NCBI GenBank assembly: GCA_002449785.1
Contig: DJXP01000042.1
Span: forward strand, 1-52,062
Direction: 5' to 3'
Length of the DNA stretch: 52,062 bases
Source of the DNA: Clostridiales bacterium UBA7001
GTDB taxonomy: Bacteria; Bacillota; Clostridia; TANB77; CAG-508
In this document: piece by piece, positions 28,515-35,956 of the stretch
How positions within the stretch are numbered: the stretch's first letter is position 1
How the letters are laid out: the number at the start of each line of letters is the position of its first letter
Notes under the pieces: generated by a model
The model's input: the letters and a program-made list of their open reading frames with translations, nothing else
What the model was told of the DNA's origin: nothing
The model's database searches: none
Translations under genes and position numbers: made by a program

Positions 28515-31028
28515 CTATTTTTTATTCCCTACAATATTAAAAATCTTGCCCGGAACATATATTTCTTTTTTAACTTCAAGCCCCTCTATGATAGTTTTTA
28601 CTTTTTCGTTCTCTTTTATAATACTTATTGTTTCTTCTTTTGACAAATTAGCATCAACATCCACTAATGCTTTTAATTTTCCGTTAACTTGAACAGGAAT
28701 AGATATCATATCATCAATAACTTTGTCCTCATCATATGTTGGCCATGGTGTTTCATTAATAGTTTTGCTTTCTCCAATAATACTAAATAGTTCTTCAGTA
28801 ATATGTGGTGCAAAAGGATTAAGTAATTGTAAAAATGTTTTAAATTCAGCTTTATTAATAGTTTTTTCTTTATAAAATTCATTTACCATAGTCATAAATG
28901 TTGCAACTGAAGTATTGAATTTCATTTCTTCAATATCGTTTGATACTTTTTTAATTGCTTTATGCATCATTTTTTCAAATTTTTCAGAATATGCATCACC
29001 ATCTTTCATCATATTCTGCATATTCCATACTCTATCCAAGAATTTTCCACATCCTCTAATAGATTCCATAGACCATGGAGCAGTTTGGTCAAATGGTCCC
29101 ATAAACATCTCATAAACTCTAAATGTGTCTGCACCAAATTCCTTAACTATATCATCTGGATTAATAACATTGCCTTTTGATTTAGACATTTTTTCACCAT
29201 TTGTGCCTAATATCATTCCATGAGAAGTTCTCTTTTGATATGGTTCTTTTGTTGGAACAACTCCAATATCATATAAAAATTTATGCCAAAATCTTGAATA
29301 CAATAAATGTAGTGTTGTGTGCTCCATTCCACCATTATACCAATCAATTGGTGACCAGTATTCTAAAGCTTCTTTTGAAGCTAATTCTTTATCATTATTA
29401 GGATCCATATATCTTAAGAAATACCATGATGAGCCTGCCCATTGAGGCATTGTATCTGTTTCCCTTTTAGCATCTTTTCCACATACAGGACATTTAGTTT
29501 TGATCCATTCAGTTTGTTTTGCAAGAGGAGATTCTCCATTTTCACCTGGTTCATAATCTTCTATATCTGGAAGAATTAATGGTAGTTCAGATTCATCAAT
29601 AGGGTTCCATCCACAATGTTCACAATAAACCATTGGTATTGGTTCTCCCCAATATCTTTGACGAGAAAATACCCAATCTCTTAATTTATAATTAACTTTT
29701 TTAGTTCCAATTCCTAAATCTTCAACTTCTTTAATTGCACGAGAGATTGCATCTTTTGTTGAAAGTCCATTAAGAAATTCACTATTTACCGCAATTCCAT
29801 TTTCTTTATCAACATAAGGCTCTTCCATATCGCCAAATAATTTAGTAAATTTAGCTTCTAGCTCTTCTTGAAGTCCTCCACCATTTGGAATTATTACAGG
29901 AATAATTGGTAAATCATATTTTTTAGCGAATTCAAAGTCACGTTCATCATGTGCTGGAACAGCCATAATAGCACCTGTTCCATATGTTATTAAAACATAA
30001 TCAGCCACCCAAATTGGAATCACTTCATTTGTAAATGGATTTATAGCTTTTATTCCTTTTACTTCTACACCTGTTTTTTCTTTATTTAATTCTCCACGCT
30101 CAAAAGCTGATTTTTTTGAAGCCTCTTCTTGATATTTTTTTACTTCATCAATATTTGTAATTTTTGAAGCATATTTTTCAAGAATACTATGCTCTGGAGC
30201 AACAACCATATATGAAGCACCAAACATTGTATCTGGTCTTGTAGTATATATTTCTAAATAATCTTCATTTTTAACTTCTTTAACCTTCATGTTTTCATCA
30301 AGAACAATATCATCTTCTGAAGCAAACTTAAATTTAACTTCTGCGCCTTCAGATCTACCAATCCAATTTGTTTGTTGTGCTTTAATTTTTTCTAAAAAGT
30401 CAATACCATCTAAATCATCAATTAACCTTTGGGCATATTCTGTAATTTTAAGCATCCATTGTGACTTTTCTTTTTGAACTACAGGACTACCACATCTTTC
30501 GCACACACCATTTACAACTTCTTCATTTGCTAAGCCTACTTTACATCCAGTACAAAAGTTTATTGGCATTGTTGCTTTATAAGCTAACCCTTTTTTATAT
30601 AATTGTATAAAAATCCACTGTGTCCATTTATAATAATTAGGATCTGTTGTATTTACTTCTCTTGACCAATCAAAAGAAAATCCTAAAGATTTTAATTGTT
30701 CTCTAAAATGGTTAACATTTTTCTCTGTAGTTATTTTTGGATGAACATGATTCTTTATAGCATAATTTTCAGCAGGGAGTCCGAATGCATCAAAGCCAAT
30801 TGGATATAAAACATTATACCCTTCCATTCTTCTTTTTCTAGCTACAATGTCTAATGCAGTATAACTTCTAGGATGTCCAACATGTAGACCTTGACCAGAT
30901 GGATATGGAAATTCTATAAGTCCATACCACTTTTTCTTATTTTCAAAATCTTGTTTAGCATTAAAAGTGCCTTCATCATACCACTTTTTTTGCCACTTTT
31001 CTTCTACTTTTCTAAAATTGTAACTCAT
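28515..31028 (-). CDS. leuS: leucyl-tRNA synthetase
   Basis: Class I synthetase, about 837 residues. YPSGQGLHVGHPRSYTALD carries the HIGH-equivalent HVGH; EKMSKSKGNVINPDD is the KMSKS loop; CTGCKVGLANEEV...CERCG and CPVCGKDA are zinc-type clusters; the editing domain has TRPDTMFGASYMVVAPEH. The ATG at 31028 is preferred since AAGGAG is 9 bases upstream, against 3 for the ATG at 31034. Unlike ileS, there is no room for a T-box in the 90 bases before the next gene. Confidence 0.97.
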   Translation of the reverse strand: MSYNFRKVEEKWQKKWYDEGTFNAKQDFENKKKWYGLIEFPYPSGQGLHVGHPRSYTALDIVARKRRMEGYNVLYPIGFDAFGLPAENYAIKNHVHPKITTEKNVNHFREQLKSLGFSFDWSREVNTTDPNYYKWTQWIFIQLYKKGLAYKATMPINFCTGCKVGLANEEVVNGVCERCGSPVVQKEKSQWMLKITEYAQRLIDDLDGIDFLEKIKAQQTNWIGRSEGAEVKFKFASEDDIVLDENMKVKEVKNEDYLEIYTTRPDTMFGASYMVVAPEHSILEKYASKITNIDEVKKYQEEASKKSAFERGELNKEKTGVEVKGIKAINPFTNEVIPIWVADYVLITYGTGAIMAVPAHDERDFEFAKKYDLPIIPVIIPNGGGLQEELEAKFTKLFGDMEEPYVDKENGIAVNSEFLNGLSTKDAISRAIKEVEDLGIGTKKVNYKLRDWVFSRQRYWGEPIPMVYCEHCGWNPIDESELPLILPDIEDYEPGENGESPLAKQTEWIKTKCPVCGKDAKRETDTMPQWAGSSWYFLRYMDPNNDKELASKEALEYWSPIDWYNGGMEHTTLHLLYSRFWHKFLYDIGVVPTKEPYQKRTSHGMILGTNGEKMSKSKGNVINPDDIVKEFGADTFRVYEMFMGPFDQTAPWSMESIRGCGKFLDRVWNMQNMMKDGDAYSEKFEKMMHKAIKKVSNDIEEMKFNTSVATFMTMVNEFYKEKTINKAEFKTFLQLLNPFAPHITEELFSIIGESKTINETPWPTYDEDKVIDDMISIPVQVNGKLKALVDVDANLSKEETISIIKENEKVKTIIEGLEVKKEIYVPGKIFNIVGNKK

Positions 31029-31120
31029 ATGCATCTACTCCTTTTTATTTTTTGTTTCACTATTATATAACACAAATAAAAACTTTTCAATTGAAACAAG
31101 GCATTTTGACTAAAAAATTG

Positions 31121-31759
31121 TCAGAATGAACTACTTATTTTATTTTTTATAATATACTCTGATACTGCCATAAAGTTTTCATCAAAATTATTATTTTTTT
31201 CACCATATTTTATCCACAGAGTTGACCATTTTTCATCACTATTTAATAGTCTCTGAACTTCTTCATTTCCTAAAGCTGTATTATTTTTCTGATTTTTTAG
31301 GTCAACACAATTTTCTTCATCATATAATTTGCATTGAATATTACATTCTAACTTATCACATTCAAAAGCAAAAATAGCTTCTTTAGTTTTATGATCATCA
31401 AACTCTAAAAATAATTCTTCAATTTGCTTCCCATCAATCAATCCACTTAATATTTTATGTACAGCTTCATGCTCAATCTTTCTTTTCTCTTCAATAGATA
31501 TTTCAAATGGCATATAATCTCCTATAAGTATTTCTCCTAATTCATGAATAGCAAGCATATATATTACTTTCATAATATCTAAATCATAATTGTATTCTGA
31601 TTTCATAGCTATTGCTAACATCTGTGTCCCAAAAATATGCTCTGCTATACTTTCAATTCTATCTCTTTTAACATTCCATGATTTCCATCCACTTCTAATA
31701 ACATTTTTTAAACTATTACACAGTACATAGTATTTTACTACATTTTCTTCTTTAGACAT
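31121..31759 (-). CDS. HD-domain phosphohydrolase (YfbR-like)
   Basis: A 212-residue metal-dependent hydrolase. The HD motifs are ESIAEHIFGTQMLAIAM (first His), MLAIHELGEILIGDYMP (His-Glu pair in the HD position) and a later Asp in FDDHKTKEA. This arrangement matches the YfbR/5-prime-deoxynucleotidase branch of HD proteins. It is likely cytosolic and involved in nucleotide clean-up. It is read in the same direction as leuS, with about 90 bases between them. Confidence 0.8.
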   Translation of the reverse strand: MSKEENVVKYYVLCNSLKNVIRSGWKSWNVKRDRIESIAEHIFGTQMLAIAMKSEYNYDLDIMKVIYMLAIHELGEILIGDYMPFEISIEEKRKIEHEAVHKILSGLIDGKQIEELFLEFDDHKTKEAIFAFECDKLECNIQCKLYDEENCVDLKNQKNNTALGNEEVQRLLNSDEKWSTLWIKYGEKNNNFDENFMAVSEYIIKNKISSSF

Positions 31760-31823
31760 ATTTAGTGTATTCTCCTTTCGATTAATAATTTTTAAATTAG
31801 TATATCATACTTTTTTATATATA

Positions 31824-31860
31824 ATAAAGGATTTGACATTATAAAAATCAAATCCTTTAT
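31824..31860 (-). terminator. terminator downstream of the LytTR operon
   Basis: ATAAAGGATTTGA pairs perfectly with TCAAATCCTTTAT (13 bp) just after the stop of the membrane gene; the tail is T/A-rich. Confidence 0.7.
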
Positions 31861-31866
31861 ATTATA

Positions 31867-32352
31867 CTATTTATTTAAATTTTGTTTTCTCTTTAATGCA
31901 TTATTAATTTTTATATTTTGAAACTCTTGATATACTACATAAATAATTGCTGTAACTATCAATATTAGTAATAACATTTTATTAAATATTATACCAGAAA
32001 GTCCCTTAAGTGTTCCTCTTCTATTTAATAATACTGAAATAATTTTGCATATTCCAAAATCAATAGCTAAAACAGTAATATATTTTCCTAAACTAATCCA
32101 AATATTTTTTATTGTTTTATCTTTATAATCCATATTAAACATATTCATTACAAATATTATTGTAAAAAGAATTATTGTACATTCTATACCAGAAAATATA
32201 AATTGTCCTAGCATAAATTTAAACTCTACTAATTTTGCAATTTCATTTGAGTATAATGTATTACCATCTGCCAAATAGATTAATACATAGCTAATAGATA
32301 GTAACATATTTCCAACTGGAAACCCCAATAATGATTTTAAATATTTTTTCAT
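31867..32352 (-). CDS. four-helix membrane protein, DUF3021-like partner of LytTR
   Basis: A 161-residue protein with four predicted membrane spans (about 10-28, 50-72, 88-110, 125-143) and a basic tail (NALKRKQNLNK). A short membrane protein placed immediately after a stand-alone LytTR regulator is the usual arrangement of the LytTR-DUF3021 pair, in which the membrane partner is thought to restrain the regulator. Family membership is inferred mostly from this context. AGGAGG precedes the ATG. Confidence 0.6.
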   Translation of the reverse strand: MKKYLKSLLGFPVGNMLLSISYVLIYLADGNTLYSNEIAKLVEFKFMLGQFIFSGIECTIILFTIIFVMNMFNMDYKDKTIKNIWISLGKYITVLAIDFGICKIISVLLNRRGTLKGLSGIIFNKMLLLILIVTAIIYVVYQEFQNIKINNALKRKQNLNK

Positions 32353-32367
32353 TTTCTTTTCCTCCTT

Positions 32368-32808
32368 TTAAATATTTAATACTTCTTTAATTTTATTTAT
32401 ATATCTTCTAGAAGAATAAGTCTTATATCCACTATAAAATGTTATTGAAATACTACCTATAAGTTTTGTATTTATGCTTTTAACTTTATTTATATTAATA
32501 ATCTCTGAATTTGAGATTCTGACAAAATCTTTTTTAGATAATATATTTTCTAATTCATATAGGCGATTCTTAATGACATATTCTTTTTCAATGGTTTTAA
32601 CATATACTTTCTTATCACTTGAAAAAATTGTTTCTATATCACTTAAATCTATAAAATAAATTTCATCATCAAAGTAAACTTTAATTTTTTCTTGTTCAAT
32701 TGATTTGAATTTTTCAATTATATTTGATATTTCTTGAGTAATTTTTTTTGTTCTAATAATTATTTTATTTTCATCACACTTTTCATCTATATCTATTTCT
32801 ATTTTCAT
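32368..32808 (-). CDS. LytTR-family DNA-binding regulator (no receiver)
   Basis: A 146-residue protein with a short charged N-terminal region and a C-terminal LytTR domain: DLSDIETIFSSDKKVYVKTIEKEYVIKNRLYELENIL, FVRISNSEIININKV and TFYSGYKTYSSRRYINKIKEVL. It lacks a receiver domain, so it is not a classic two-component regulator. The ATG at 32808 is preferred because GGGGG lies 5 bases upstream. It is encoded 15 bases ahead of its membrane partner; such pairs usually autoregulate. The 120 bases upstream are AT-rich with possible LytTR sites I cannot prove. Confidence 0.85.
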   Translation of the reverse strand: MKIEIDIDEKCDENKIIIRTKKITQEISNIIEKFKSIEQEKIKVYFDDEIYFIDLSDIETIFSSDKKVYVKTIEKEYVIKNRLYELENILSKKDFVRISNSEIININKVKSINTKLIGSISITFYSGYKTYSSRRYINKIKEVLNI

Positions 32809-32937
32809 ATTTACCCCCATCTCTATTTTTATTATACAATAAAGTTTTGGTTTATAAAACTTTTTTTGATATTTGGTATAGTTGTTATGATAAGTGGTAA
32901 GTGTATTTAAAACAATAAAAATATCAATATATAAATA

Positions 32938-32966
32938 TTGATATTTTCCATTATTTTTTGTATAAT
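32938..32966 (+). promoter_or_regulatory. promoter of tRNA-Gly
   Basis: TTGATA, 17 bases, TATAAT; the tRNA starts 12 bases after the -10 element. The tRNA therefore has its own transcription unit. Confidence 0.75.
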
Positions 32967-32977
32967 ATAAATGTAAT

Positions 32978-33051
32978 GCGGGTATAGTTTAATGGCAGAA
33001 TCCCATGCTTCCGACCTGGTGATGAGGGTTCGATTCCCTCTACCCGCTCCA
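32978..33051 (+). tRNA. tRNA-Gly, anticodon TCC with G37 and a mismatched anticodon stem
   Basis: A 74-nt tRNA with encoded CCA. Acceptor GCGGGTA/TACCCGC is perfect, the T arm GAGGG-TTCGATT-CCCTC is perfect, the D arm is normal for glycine tRNAs and the variable loop is TGAT. The anticodon stem CCATG/CCTGG has a U30-C40 mismatch. The anticodon loop is CTTCCGA: U34 C35 C36 then G37, where bacterial glycine-UCC tRNAs such as E. coli glyT have A37. UCCG read 5-prime to 3-prime is exactly complementary to CGGA, so it could in principle pair with four bases. Single gene, with promoter and terminator. Confidence 0.92.
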
Positions 33052-33065
33052 GAAAATATACATTC

Positions 33066-33101
33066 GAACTCTTCTGATTTAATCATAAGAGTTCTTTTTT
33101 G
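33066..33101 (+). terminator. terminator of tRNA-Gly
   Basis: GAACTCTT...AAGAGTTC stem followed by TTTTTTG, starting 15 bases after the CCA end. Confidence 0.85.
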
Positions 33102-33109
33102 TTGTATGT

Positions 33110-33325
33110 ATGAGTTCAGGTGCTTATACAAACTTAAAATATAATAAAACACACATACACAGCATATTTGATAAAAGGTTAAAAGAAATTGATAATGAAT
33201 ATTTGACAAGCTATGTAAATATGATGAAATATCCTACTATCATATTTGCTATGTCTAAGATAATGGAAATGAATAAAACAGAACAAAATCTAGTTACAAT
33301 AGATCTATTTAAAGCGACTTCTTAA
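33110..33325 (+). CDS. doubtful 71-residue ORF
   Basis: An open frame beginning MSSGAYTNLKYNKTHIHSIF, without a ribosome binding site and lying directly after the tRNA terminator. Its amino-acid composition (KYPTIIFAMSKIMEMNKTEQN) looks protein-like, so it may be the tail of a decayed gene. I do not recognise it, and it may not be expressed. Confidence 0.2.
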   Translation: MSSGAYTNLKYNKTHIHSIFDKRLKEIDNEYLTSYVNMMKYPTIIFAMSKIMEMNKTEQNLVTIDLFKATS

Positions 33326-33345
33326 AACAAACGTTTGTATAAAAT

Positions 33346-33374
33346 TTGACGTTATTAGAAAAAAATGGTATAAT
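33346..33374 (+). promoter_or_regulatory. promoter of the 33.46-kb gene
   Basis: TTGACG, 17 bases, TATAAT. A leader of about 80 bases follows, with two small hairpins: GAGTG/CACTC (33384-33396) and GCAAAC/GTTTGC (33405-33421). Confidence 0.7.
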
Positions 33375-33463
33375 AAATATACAATGAGTGTTTCACTCTT
33401 GTTGCAAACCTCGTGTTTGCAGTCACATTAGTCAACCTAAGTAAAAAATTTTTGGAGGTAATC

Positions 33464-33772
33464 ATGGCTATTAAATTGGTTCAGGAAAGCACATTCTTTA
33501 TGACTGAAGAGGAAGTGCGGAAGGCTTACAAATATGGCAAAGTTGGAATTCATTATGCATTCGACAACTATGGTCATGATGTGTCGCATGTTCTTGCTCT
33601 CAGGGAAGAAGTTCTGAAAGACTATCCCAGAATGAGCGACAAGGACATGGAGGTCTGGACTCTCAGCAGAGATGAAACTATACGGCACGCAAACTTCACC
33701 ACCCTGTTCGTCAGCATTCCAATTGAGGATTATCTGAAACTCCGCAAAGAGGGGGCATTTAAAATCAGATAA
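33464..33772 (+). CDS. small protein of unknown function, high GC, probably foreign
   Basis: A 102-residue cytosolic protein I do not recognise. It begins MAIKLVQESTFFMTEEEVRKAY and contains YGHDVSHVLALREEVLKDYP and FVSIPIEDYLKLRKEGAFKIR. The start is fixed by GGAGG 5 bases before the ATG; the frame extends upstream without a binding site. GC content is far above all neighbours (stretches such as GACAAGGACATGGAGGTCTG) and it uses CGG as a sense codon twice (33518-33520 and 33683-33685). It has its own promoter, structured leader and terminator. It looks like a compact transferred cassette or a wrongly joined piece of another genome. Confidence 0.7.
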   Translation: MAIKLVQESTFFMTEEEVRKAYKYGKVGIHYAFDNYGHDVSHVLALREEVLKDYPRMSDKDMEVWTLSRDETIRHANFTTLFVSIPIEDYLKLRKEGAFKIR

Positions 33773-33784
33773 CTGGTCATGCAG

Positions 33785-33825
33785 GAAAGACAGCGAATCA
33801 TCATCGTTGTCTTTCTTGTTTTTTG
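33785..33825 (+). terminator. terminator of the high-GC gene
   Basis: GAAAGACA...TGTCTTTC stem with inner complementary bases, followed by TTGTTTTTTG. Confidence 0.8.
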
Positions 33826-33851
33826 TTAAATCTATTGCAAAGTTATAAATT

Positions 33852-33956
33852 TTATGTTAAAGTAAATACAATAAATCGAATTATATAGGAGAACCTGAAA
33901 TAGAGTATGTAATTTTTTAGCATACCTGTTTCGAAATCGCTTCATACTAATATTAA
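33852..33956 (+). ncRNA. candidate structured RNA, copy 1
   Basis: A -10-like TATGTTAAAGT, preceded by TTGCAA at 17 bases, is followed by a hairpin closed by AGTATG (33904-33909) and CATACT (33943-33948). It encloses AATTTTTTAGCATACCTG...CGAAATCGC. A second copy lies at 35082-35200 on the other strand, with the closing stem changed to GGTGTG/CGCACC, so pairing is kept while sequence differs. GTATG can also pair with the internal CATAC, giving two alternative folds. No known RNA family recognised. Confidence 0.45.
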
Positions 33957-33971
33957 AATTTGTAAAAAAGT

Positions 33972-34225
33972 CTAAATAACTCTGTTTATATTATTCTCAA
34001 TCCCAATAAATCTTTCACTTATATCATAATAGCATTTCATCAATTAATTTTTTATTAGGATAAAGTTTATTATTACAAGCTTTAGAGCATTGATTTAAAC
34101 TCTTTCTTAAAACCATCACTTGCATAATCTATCCCAGCTGCTGTAGATAATCCACTTCCAGCACCTATCAATATATTATCATATTTATCTATCAAATTTA
34201 TTATTTTATTAAATGTTTCGCTCAT
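33972..34225 (-). pseudogene. class M sirtuin (SirTM) remnant
   Basis: ATG at 34225, overlapping the macrodomain stop by 17 bases, opens MSETFNKIINLIDKYDNILIGAGSGLSTAAGIDY, the NAD-binding start of SirTM, but stops after 47 codons (34082). About 90 bases further a second piece in another frame reads CYYDISERFIGIENNINRVI and stop (33972), resembling the C-terminal end of these sirtuins. Nearly all of the catalytic domain, about 200 residues, is missing. SirTM normally ADP-ribosylates lipoylated GcvH-L in partnership with the macrodomain encoded upstream; that activity must be lost here. Confidence 0.75.
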
Positions 34226-34997
34226 ATATATCTACATCCTCCATATCCCACAAACAAAAAATAACTTTATCAATTTTTCCTTTGTTTTCAGTAATAAACT
34301 CATCTACTGAATTTATTGCAATTTTGCAAGCATGTTCTTTAGGGAACCTAAATACACCAGTTGAGATACATGGAAAAGCAATTGTTTTTATATTATTATC
34401 TATTGCAAGCTTAAGAGAATTTTTATAACAATTTGAAAGTTCAACTTCTTTTTGTTTTGTAACATTAGAATCAATTATTGGTCCAACTGTTTGTATTACA
34501 AATTTTGCCGGCAAATTGAACCCTTTTGTAATAATCACATTTCCTGTTTCTAAATTGTAATTTAACTTTTTCATTATCTCATTACATGCTAGTCGAAGCC
34601 TTACACCAGCAAAAGTATTAATTTGATTATCTATACAATAATGGTTTGGAAGAAAGCACCCTAATCCTTTTGAATTACCAGCGTTCACTATTGCATCAAT
34701 CTTTATCTTAGTAATATCGCCTCTCCATAAACAAATTTTATCAACATTTGTTAAATGTAAATTATTATATTTTTCTTTAATTGTTTCAATAGTTTTAACA
34801 TCCGCTACAGTTTCTTTTTTTAATATCTTTGCTAAATACTCATCTTCAGCTTTTAAAAAGACTTCTGAAATTGGATTAGCAGGTCTTGTATTTACTAATG
34901 CTCTATATAATGATTTTTTATCTCTATTAAAATAATTAATCTCTTCTTTTCCAGATTCTTTTAATAAATATTCAATTAAATAATCTAAATTTTCCAT
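34209..34997 (-). CDS. zinc-type macrodomain protein-ADP-ribose hydrolase
   Basis: A 262-residue protein: helical N-terminal extension of about 80 residues, then a macrodomain. KICLWRGDITKIKIDAIVNAGNSKGLGCFLPNHYCIDNQINTFAG has the ADP-ribose-binding Asp and Asn and the Cys-His-Cys zinc ligands of the SirTM-linked class. The phosphate loop is FPCISTGVFRFPKEHA. It removes mono-ADP-ribose from proteins. Its usual operon partners are SirTM, GcvH-L and LplA2; here only a broken SirTM follows, so the hydrolase survives as an orphan. Confidence 0.9.
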   Translation of the reverse strand: MENLDYLIEYLLKESGKEEINYFNRDKKSLYRALVNTRPANPISEVFLKAEDEYLAKILKKETVADVKTIETIKEKYNNLHLTNVDKICLWRGDITKIKIDAIVNAGNSKGLGCFLPNHYCIDNQINTFAGVRLRLACNEIMKKLNYNLETGNVIITKGFNLPAKFVIQTVGPIIDSNVTKQKEVELSNCYKNSLKLAIDNNIKTIAFPCISTGVFRFPKEHACKIAINSVDEFITENKGKIDKVIFCLWDMEDVDIYERNI

Positions 34998-35081
34998 ATT
35001 TTTTTTCCCTTACAGCATATTTAATTATTATATTTTAGTAATTTTATCATATTAAATATGCTTCTTCAAGAAAATCAACAC

Positions 35082-35200
35082 AAAAAAAGGTTAGCTGTAC
35101 TAACCTTTATCTGGTGCGATTCGTAGACAGGTATGCGAAAAATCACACCATTTATTTATCATTTTATAAAATTCAATTTACTAAAACTAATTTAACATAA
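35082..35200 (-). ncRNA. candidate structured small RNA, copy 2, with terminator
   Basis: On the minus strand TTATGTTAAATTA (near 35200) is followed 50 bases later by a hairpin closed by GGTGTG (35144-35149) and CGCACC (35113-35118). It contains GCATACCTGT and CGAATCG as in copy 1. An AAAGGTTAG/CTAACCTTT stem with seven T (35082-35108) then ends the unit. Spacing from the -10-like element to GCATACC is 64 bases here and 68 in copy 1. The stem differs by compensatory changes. The terminator may equally belong to a short transcript reading toward the macrodomain gene. Confidence 0.5.
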
Positions 35201-35316
35201 TTTTTTTGTTTTTGAAATAATTTTATAAAAAAATTTTAAATAGTATTGTAAAAAATAGCATAATTGATAAAATATAAATGTATAATTTATTTTACAAAAG
35301 AAAGCGAGGTGAGAAC

Positions 35317-35892
35317 ATGGAAGAAAAAAATGTTACAAAAATAAGCTTATCAACATTTTTATTAATTATAGCTATAATTGCAATAATAGTAATGGGTGTA
35401 TTTATTTATAAACTTAATAATGAGAAAACAGCAGAAATTCAAAAATCTACTGAACTTCAATCACAATTAAATAACCTAAATGGGACTGTAAGTGATTTGC
35501 AAAGAAAAATAAATAATATATCTGAAACAATAAATACTGACACAAGTGCTTTACAAAAAAATACTTTATCAGATAATATTCAAAAAGATAATAACACTTT
35601 ATTTAGTATTCAAGGAACATATTCGGTAGATGATGTAAATCATGAATATAATCATGGTTGTGATTATATCTTTTCAGGAAATAAAGTTACTCTTCAAACT
35701 TTAGATACTAAAGAAGGAACATTTCAAGTAGAAGGAAATAAAATTTCTATTACTTTCAATAAGTTTTTTGATCCAGAAGGAAATGAAATGAAGAGCAATA
35801 CTGAAAAGGAAGAATTAACAATTTTAGATGAAAACACTTTAACACATACTAATTCATCAACTGGATATATTACTAAATATATAAAAAAATAA
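35317..35892 (+). CDS. hypothetical membrane-anchored coiled-coil protein
   Basis: A 191-residue protein with one N-terminal membrane helix (about 10-30, STFLLIIAIIAIIVMGVFIY), a coiled-coil stalk (AEIQKSTELQSQLNNLNGTVSDLQRKINN) and a C-terminal extracytoplasmic beta domain reminiscent of the lipocalin-like fold (GTYSVDD, NKVTLQTLD, GTFQVEGNKISITF, LTILDENTLTHTNSS). The start at 35317 follows GAGGTGA by 4 bases. Function unknown. It is monocistronic with its own terminator. Confidence 0.65.
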   Translation: MEEKNVTKISLSTFLLIIAIIAIIVMGVFIYKLNNEKTAEIQKSTELQSQLNNLNGTVSDLQRKINNISETINTDTSALQKNTLSDNIQKDNNTLFSIQGTYSVDDVNHEYNHGCDYIFSGNKVTLQTLDTKEGTFQVEGNKISITFNKFFDPEGNEMKSNTEKEELTILDENTLTHTNSSTGYITKYIKK

Positions 35893-35929
35893 AAATTATC
35901 CTATATTTATGGAAAATACATACAATGAT

Positions 35930-35956
35930 GACCAGTAGCAATTACTGGTCATTTTT
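35930..35956 (+). terminator. terminator of the coiled-coil protein gene
   Basis: GACCAGTA/TACTGGTC, 8 bp with a 5-base loop, followed by ATTTTT. It overlaps the end of the DinD fragment on the other strand. Confidence 0.8.

Noticed and set aside
31029..31120. T-box leader for leuS
   Set aside because: Only about 90 bases separate leuS from the next gene and no GGTGGTACCACG-like box is present.
34082..34225. SirTM truncation as another CGG frameshift
   Set aside because: No CGG is present near the stop, and shifting frame does not recover sirtuin sequence; most of the domain is simply missing.
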